A DNA stretch of 64,000 nt from Mesobacterium_A sp034670065 (GTDB lineage Bacteria; Pseudomonadota; Alphaproteobacteria; Rhodobacterales; Rhodobacteraceae): positions 124,001-188,000 of the forward strand of contig JAXMOG010000006.1 of NCBI GenBank assembly GCA_034670065.1. Reading direction: 5' to 3'. The translations under genes were made by a program, and so were the position numbers. The notes below the pieces were generated by a model, which was not told where the DNA came from, did not search any database, and saw nothing but the letters and a program-made list of their open reading frames with translations. This document shows positions 61,381 through 64,000 of the stretch, piece by piece (the first letter of the stretch is position 1; every line of letters starts with the position of its first letter).

Positions 61381-63541
61381 CGCTTAGCCCCCCGTCCTTG
61401 TATTTCTGCAACCGTACGCCTTTGCCGCGCGCCATTTCTGGCAATTCATCTGCCATGAATACCAGAACTTTGCGGTTTTCGCCTACCACGGCCACCGCAT
61501 CGCCCATCACCGGTTTGCAAAGCTTGGCTTTGACATCGCCCCGCACGTTCAGCGCTTGCTTACCAGTGCGTGTTTGCGCAACGATTTCGTCTTCGTTCAC
61601 GATAAACCCATCACCGGCGGTCGACGCGACCAACAATTTGCGGCCCGGTTTATGAATGAAGAACGTAACGATTTCGGCTTCGTTGGGTAGATCAACCATC
61701 AAGCGCAGGGGCTCACCCATGCCACGCCCACCCGGAAGGTTGGCGGCAGAAACGGTGTAGAACCGGCCATTGGTTGCAAAGACCAGCAACCTGTCGGTGG
61801 TTTCCGCGTGGAAGGTGAACCGAGAGCTGTCACCGTCTTTGAACTTCAATTCGCGGTTCAAATCGATATGGCCCGTCATCGCGCGGATCCAGCCCATCTG
61901 GGAACAGACGACCGTGATCGGTTCGCGTTCGATCATGGCTTCAATGGGCACTTCTTCGAACTTGCCCGCTTCGGCAAAGGCCGTACGACGGGGGCCGCCT
62001 TTGTACGCTTTGCCAAAGGCCTTACGCACATCGCGCAGCTGGTCCGCCACAGTTTTCCATTGCAGGTCATCTGATTCCAGCAGGTCTTCCAGACCGGCGC
62101 GCTCTTCCATCAGTTTGTCGCGCTCTGCGACCAGTTCCATTTCTTCCAGCTTACGCAAGGACCGCAGGCGCATGTTCAGGATCGCCTCGGCCTGAACATC
62201 GGTTAGGCCCAACCCTTCGTCACCCATCACCGGGGCAGGGGGGACGTAATCCGCTTCGGTCATGGCGCGGGTAAATTCGCGGCCCCAATCTTCACGCATC
62301 AAAGCGGCTTTGGGCTCTTCATCGTAGCGGATGATGTCGATCACGCGATCAAGGTTCAGGAACGCGACAATCAGGCCTTCCAAAACTTCCAGCCGATGGT
62401 CGATCTTTTCCATCCGGTGTTGCGACCGACGCAGCAAAACCTCGCGGCGGAAGTCCAGAAATGCACGCAGCACCTCTTTCATCGAACAGACCTTGGGTGT
62501 CAGCCCATCAATCAAAACGTTCATGTTCAAAGAGAATCTGATCTCAAGGTCAGAATTTTTGTACAACATTCCCATTAGAACATCAGGGTCTACGTTCTTG
62601 GACCGGGGTTCCAAAACCAGACGAATGTCATCGGCGCTTTCGTCGCGCACGTCGGCCAGGATAGGCACTTTTTTCAACTGGATCAGCTCGGCAATGCGTT
62701 CAACCAGCTTTGATTTCTGCACCTGATAGGGAATTTCAGTAACCACAATCTGCCATTGGCCGCGGCCTAAATCTTCGACTTCGTGTTTTGCCCGCAGGCG
62801 GAAGGCACCACGCCCGGTGCGATAGGCTTGCGCAATGCTTTCCTGTGGTTCGACAATAATGCCACCGGTTGGAAAGTCGGGTCCAGGCACAAAGTTCAGC
62901 AATGTGTCGTCGCGCGCATCAGGTGTTTTGATCAGATGCAGGCAGGCGTCGATCAGCTCGCCAATGTTGTGCGGTGGAATATTGGTGGCCATCCCGACAG
63001 CGATACCAGATGACCCGTTCGCCAAAAGGTTCGGGTACGAGGCCGGCAGAACGATTGGTTCTTCCAGACGGCCGTCATAGTTCGGGCGAAAATCGACAGA
63101 GTTTTCATCCAACCCTTCCAGCAGCGCTTCTGACATGATCGTCAGGCGCGCTTCGGTATATCGGCTGGCGGCCGGGTTATCGCCGTCAATGTTGCCAAAG
63201 TTACCCTGGCCGTTGACCAGCGGGTAACGAATGGTGAAATCCTGCGCCAAACGGGCCATCGCGTCATAGATCGCGACGTCGCCATGCGGGTGAAAATCCC
63301 CCATGGTGTCGCCGCTGATCTTGGCAGACTTCAAGAAACCGCTGGTGGAGCTAAGGCGCAATCGCCGCATCGCATACAAAATGCGGCGGTGAACAGGCTT
63401 CAGCCCGTCACGGGCATCCGGCAATGCGCGGTGCATGATCGTGCTCAGCGCATAGGTCAGGTAACGCTCTCCGATCGCGCGGCGCAGTGGCTCTGCCACG
63501 TTTCGAAGGCTCATATCGGTGTCGTCGGGCTTGTCGTTCAT
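61226..63541 (-). CDS. parC: DNA topoisomerase IV subunit A
   Basis: A 771-residue type IIA topoisomerase subunit that decatenates daughter chromosomes with ParE. Catalytic Tyr lies in AASRYTEARLT; the N-terminal winged-helix has DGLKPVHRRILYAMRRL, and the quinolone-resistance region HPHGDVAIYDAMARLAQDF is normal. The C-terminal beta-pinwheel is about 270 residues, short like ParC rather than GyrA. Start at 63541. Its 3' end overlaps the DUF898 reading frame. Confidence 0.95.
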   Translation of the reverse strand: MNDKPDDTDMSLRNVAEPLRRAIGERYLTYALSTIMHRALPDARDGLKPVHRRILYAMRRLRLSSTSGFLKSAKISGDTMGDFHPHGDVAIYDAMARLAQDFTIRYPLVNGQGNFGNIDGDNPAASRYTEARLTIMSEALLEGLDENSVDFRPNYDGRLEEPIVLPASYPNLLANGSSGIAVGMATNIPPHNIGELIDACLHLIKTPDARDDTLLNFVPGPDFPTGGIIVEPQESIAQAYRTGRGAFRLRAKHEVEDLGRGQWQIVVTEIPYQVQKSKLVERIAELIQLKKVPILADVRDESADDIRLVLEPRSKNVDPDVLMGMLYKNSDLEIRFSLNMNVLIDGLTPKVCSMKEVLRAFLDFRREVLLRRSQHRMEKIDHRLEVLEGLIVAFLNLDRVIDIIRYDEEPKAALMREDWGREFTRAMTEADYVPPAPVMGDEGLGLTDVQAEAILNMRLRSLRKLEEMELVAERDKLMEERAGLEDLLESDDLQWKTVADQLRDVRKAFGKAYKGGPRRTAFAEAGKFEEVPIEAMIEREPITVVCSQMGWIRAMTGHIDLNRELKFKDGDSSRFTFHAETTDRLLVFATNGRFYTVSAANLPGGRGMGEPLRLMVDLPNEAEIVTFFIHKPGRKLLVASTAGDGFIVNEDEIVAQTRTGKQALNVRGDVKAKLCKPVMGDAVAVVGENRKVLVFMADELPEMARGKGVRLQKYKDGGLSDATTFTLAEGLSWLDPAGRTRTESDLSEWIGKRAGTGRMAPRGFPRDNRFT

Positions 63542-63789
63542 AAGTGTTGTGTATCCCCGCCACGAAAAGGCGGCAAGCGCATGCAGGAAAAATCGTGTTG
63601 TGATGTATTCACTGGGTTTACTTGCCCTTAAGGCAAGAAAATTTTGCCCAAATTTTGGTGTTTTTCCCCGCTAATTTCGGGGGTTAGGCCCTTGGGTCGA
63701 ATCGGAATTTCGTATAGCCCTTGCTCGTCCCGGTTGTTGCCAAGCGTTTCGGGTTTTTTCCTGGTGGGGTATTTTGTGGGAGGCGTTCA
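63542..63789. other. intergenic region between parC and the partial gene
   Basis: About 250 bp. A palindrome CTTGCC-CTTAA-GGCAAG at 63621-63637 is the only clear structure; it could be an operator or hairpin. No gene is seen. Confidence 0.4.
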
Positions 63790-64000
63790 ATGGCACGCTT
63801 TATTTTACTGACTTTTGGTGTCCTGGCCTGCGCTTGGTACTATTTGAGTGGCGGGAGCGATTTTCAGCCTGCGTCATCTGCAAAAATGGCCCAAGCGGAT
63901 GTTGATGCCAAGGCACCTGGCGCTGATCTGACACCGGTTGAACGCGTGATGCCCTCTGCCTCTTTTGAGGCCGAAGACGTGGCAATTGTACCTGTGACCT
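63790..64000 (+). CDS. N-terminal fragment of an exported, possibly SH3-type protein
   Basis: The gene runs off the window after about 70 residues. It begins with a hydrophobic segment (FILLTFGVLACAWYYLSGG), then an Ala/Asp/Glu-rich linker. In roseobacters proteins with this start often end in an SH3b domain, but that part is not visible here. GGGAGG precedes the ATG at good spacing. Confidence 0.6.
   Translation, partial: MARFILLTFGVLACAWYYLSGGSDFQPASSAKMAQADVDAKAPGADLTPVERVMPSASFEAEDVAIVPVT

Noticed and set aside
1..64000. CRISPR arrays, insertion sequences, prophage genes, rRNA
   Set aside because: None seen: no regularly spaced repeats, no transposase or integrase motifs, no phage structural genes and no rRNA-like stretch.

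Overview
The window is a contiguous piece of an alphaproteobacterial chromosome, almost certainly a marine Rhodobacteraceae (Roseobacter group). This rests on gene content and order: rimP-nusA-ylxR-infB; pckA next to chvI-chvG-hprK-rapZ-EIIA-HPr; mreB-mreC-mreD-mrdA-rodA; an ethylmalonyl-CoA pathway in place of the glyoxylate shunt; a VPLPA-CTERM protein; and several short proteins typical of roseobacters. GC content is moderate by eye. Coding density is high with many 1-14 nt overlaps. I see no rRNA, insertion sequence, prophage or CRISPR array, and one tRNA, so this is mainly core genome with a few accessory genes.

Layout. 1-8.3 kb: a cut-off PstS/OmpA-type envelope protein and an unknown membrane-anchored protein sit behind secA (minus strand); facing them are a secreted parvulin, argJ and mutT. 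8.3-14.0 kb: the translation/transcription operon rimP-nusA-ylxR-infB (minus), with a terminator-like hairpin in its leader. 14.5-21.7 kb: an AGE-family sugar isomerase, elongator tRNA-Met, an AAA ATPase, a copper-chaperone pair, a sirtuin divergent from a low-molecular-weight phosphatase, a cytochrome b561 and small membrane proteins, then deoD behind an H-NS-like gene. 22.2-26.7 kb: ethylmalonyl-CoA mutase and crotonyl-CoA carboxylase/reductase, with a CTERM surface protein between them. 27-33.5 kb: a RecD-like helicase, then a five-gene acyl-CoA operon (ligase, MaoC hydratase, acyl-CoA dehydrogenase, APH-type kinase, thioesterase) resembling split ACAD10/11 or lva-type hydroxyacid systems.

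33.5-41.3 kb: a GhrA-type dehydrogenase, the cell-shape operon mreBCD-mrdA-rodA, and a Hint-domain protein upstream of it. 41.6-48.1 kb: a dimethylglycine/sarcosine dehydrogenase-like flavoprotein, an EF-hand protein, an AhpD-like protein, methylsuccinyl-CoA dehydrogenase (third ethylmalonyl-CoA pathway gene) and a TauE/SafE permease. 48.1-56 kb: pckA with a coupled secreted protein, then divergently ChvI-ChvG and an incomplete phosphotransferase system with no sugar permease, then a lysophospholipid-type acyltransferase. 56-64 kb: 3-hydroxybutyryl-CoA dehydrogenase, ETF alpha and beta, an M48 protease coupled to a DUF898 membrane protein, parC, and the start of a possible SH3-type protein.

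A metabolic theme runs through the window: acetyl-CoA assimilation (ccr, ecm, mcd), acyl-CoA oxidation and its electron carrier (acyl-CoA dehydrogenases, ETF, 3-hydroxybutyryl-CoA dehydrogenase) and gluconeogenesis (pckA) beside the ChvG/ChvI-PTS regulatory block. No clearly novel defence or mobile system is visible. The most interesting signals are the acyl-CoA/kinase operon, the rimP leader hairpin, a short motif shared by three ethylmalonyl-CoA pathway promoters, and several unassigned structured intergenic regions.
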